In this document: positions 5,329-5,493 of the stretch, in pieces | Layout of the letters: every line of letters begins with the position of its first letter | Numbering within the stretch: the first letter of the stretch is position 1 | Source of the DNA: Fimbriimonadales bacterium | Lineage (GTDB): Bacteria > Armatimonadota > Fimbriimonadia > Fimbriimonadales > GBS-DC | NCBI GenBank assembly: GCA_025060055.1 | Contig: JANXCK010000085.1 | Span: 1-5,493 of the forward strand | Length of the DNA: 5,493 nt | Reading direction: 5' to 3' | Program-made: the position numbers and the translations under genes | Notes under the pieces: generated by a model | Seen by the model: only the letters and a program-made list of their open reading frames with translations | The model's database searches: none | Told to the model about the DNA's origin: nothing

Positions 5329-5357
5329 TTGACACCTCAACCTGACAAGGGTACACG
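5329..5357 (+). promoter_or_regulatory. Weak candidate promoter pointing out of the window
   Basis: A perfect TTGACA (5329-5334) is followed after exactly 17 bp by TACACG (5352-5357), a poor -10 match preceded by GGG. It could drive a gene beyond the right edge. The nested palindrome at 5402-5490 would then lie in its leader. Chance occurrence is quite possible. Confidence 0.2.
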
Positions 5358-5401
5358 CTCCAAGTTCAAAATCGCTGGCGGTTGCGGATTCCCTGAAAGC
5401 C

Positions 5402-5490
5402 CCCCCTCCTTGAGGTTCCCCCCGCTACGCGAGGGGAGCCGAGAAAAACGCTCGGTTCCCCCTTAGAAAGGGGGAACCTGCAGGAGGGGG
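5402..5490. repeat. Nested C/G-rich inverted repeat reaching the window edge
   Basis: The outer arms 5402-5422 and 5470-5490 match as inverted repeats at 19 of 21 positions (CCCCCTCCT and AGGTTCCCCC exact). Inside are three consecutive hairpins that share bases at their junctions: 5414-5440 (GGTTCCCC with GGGGAGCC, one G-T pair, with an inner CGC-TAC-GCG), 5439-5455 (CCGAG/CTCGG), and 5454-5478 (11-bp perfect stem GGTTCCCCCTT/AAGGGGGAACC, loop AGA). The arrangement is cloverleaf-like but does not fit a tRNA. It may continue past the last base. No reading frame is convincing here. Confidence 0.75.
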
Positions 5491-5493
5491 TTC

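Noticed and set aside
5363..5375. Further copy of the MITE end (AAGTTCAAAATCG resembles AACTTGAAATCG)
   Set aside because: The match is short, with internal mismatches and one insertion; chance is the simpler explanation.
5402..5490. tRNA or tRNA-like gene
   Set aside because: The cloverleaf-like folding lacks a recognisable T-loop, D-loop or anticodon arm with tRNA-like spacing.

Overview
The window looks like a GC-rich bacterial chromosome segment, most likely from Armatimonadota (the Chthonomonas/Fimbriimonas/hot-spring lineages). This is an inference from family knowledge. The strongest clue is the prepilin-like protein at 3870-4706, with its FPVFAQAREKARQ and CLSNHKQIG segments and H-X9-DG tail. 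A small one-helix protein with a PNMPPQAKEAAI segment follows it, and there is a Ycf46-type AAA ATPase. No rRNA, tRNA or phage marker is present to settle the taxonomy.

Layout. Positions 2-901 hold the 3' two-thirds of hflX, a ribosome-associated GTPase whose 5' end lies outside the window. A 106-bp gap follows, with one copy of a dispersed hairpin repeat (944-988) directly against a -10-like box. Next is a GT9 (heptosyltransferase-like) glycosyltransferase at 1008-2108. It converges, across a 35-bp gap, on a minus-strand AAA ATPase at 2144-3703. The 166-bp region 3704-3869 is a divergent promoter region. It serves the ATPase on the left, apparently with almost no leader, and on the right a gene for an H-X9-DG prepilin-like protein. 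The right-hand promoter has a clear TATAAT, a perfect 14-bp LacI-type palindrome at about +2, and a strong ribosome binding site. After a 126-bp spacer with two hairpins comes a 78-residue membrane-anchored protein (4833-5069).

The last 424 bp (5070-5493) contain no convincing gene. They consist largely of palindromic repeats: a 130-bp MITE-like foldback starting at the base after the last stop codon, a 92-bp palindrome made of two inverted copies of the repeat also found upstream of the GT9 gene, and a nested C/G-rich inverted repeat running to the window edge.

Functionally these are mostly separate units: translation rescue or stress (HflX), cell-surface glycan synthesis (GT9), a putative regulatory AAA ATPase, and an exported pseudopilin-like protein that may be expressed with the small membrane protein. 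The most informative signals are regulatory (operator, near-leaderless promoters) and the repeat architecture. I see no CRISPR, toxin-antitoxin or defence system.
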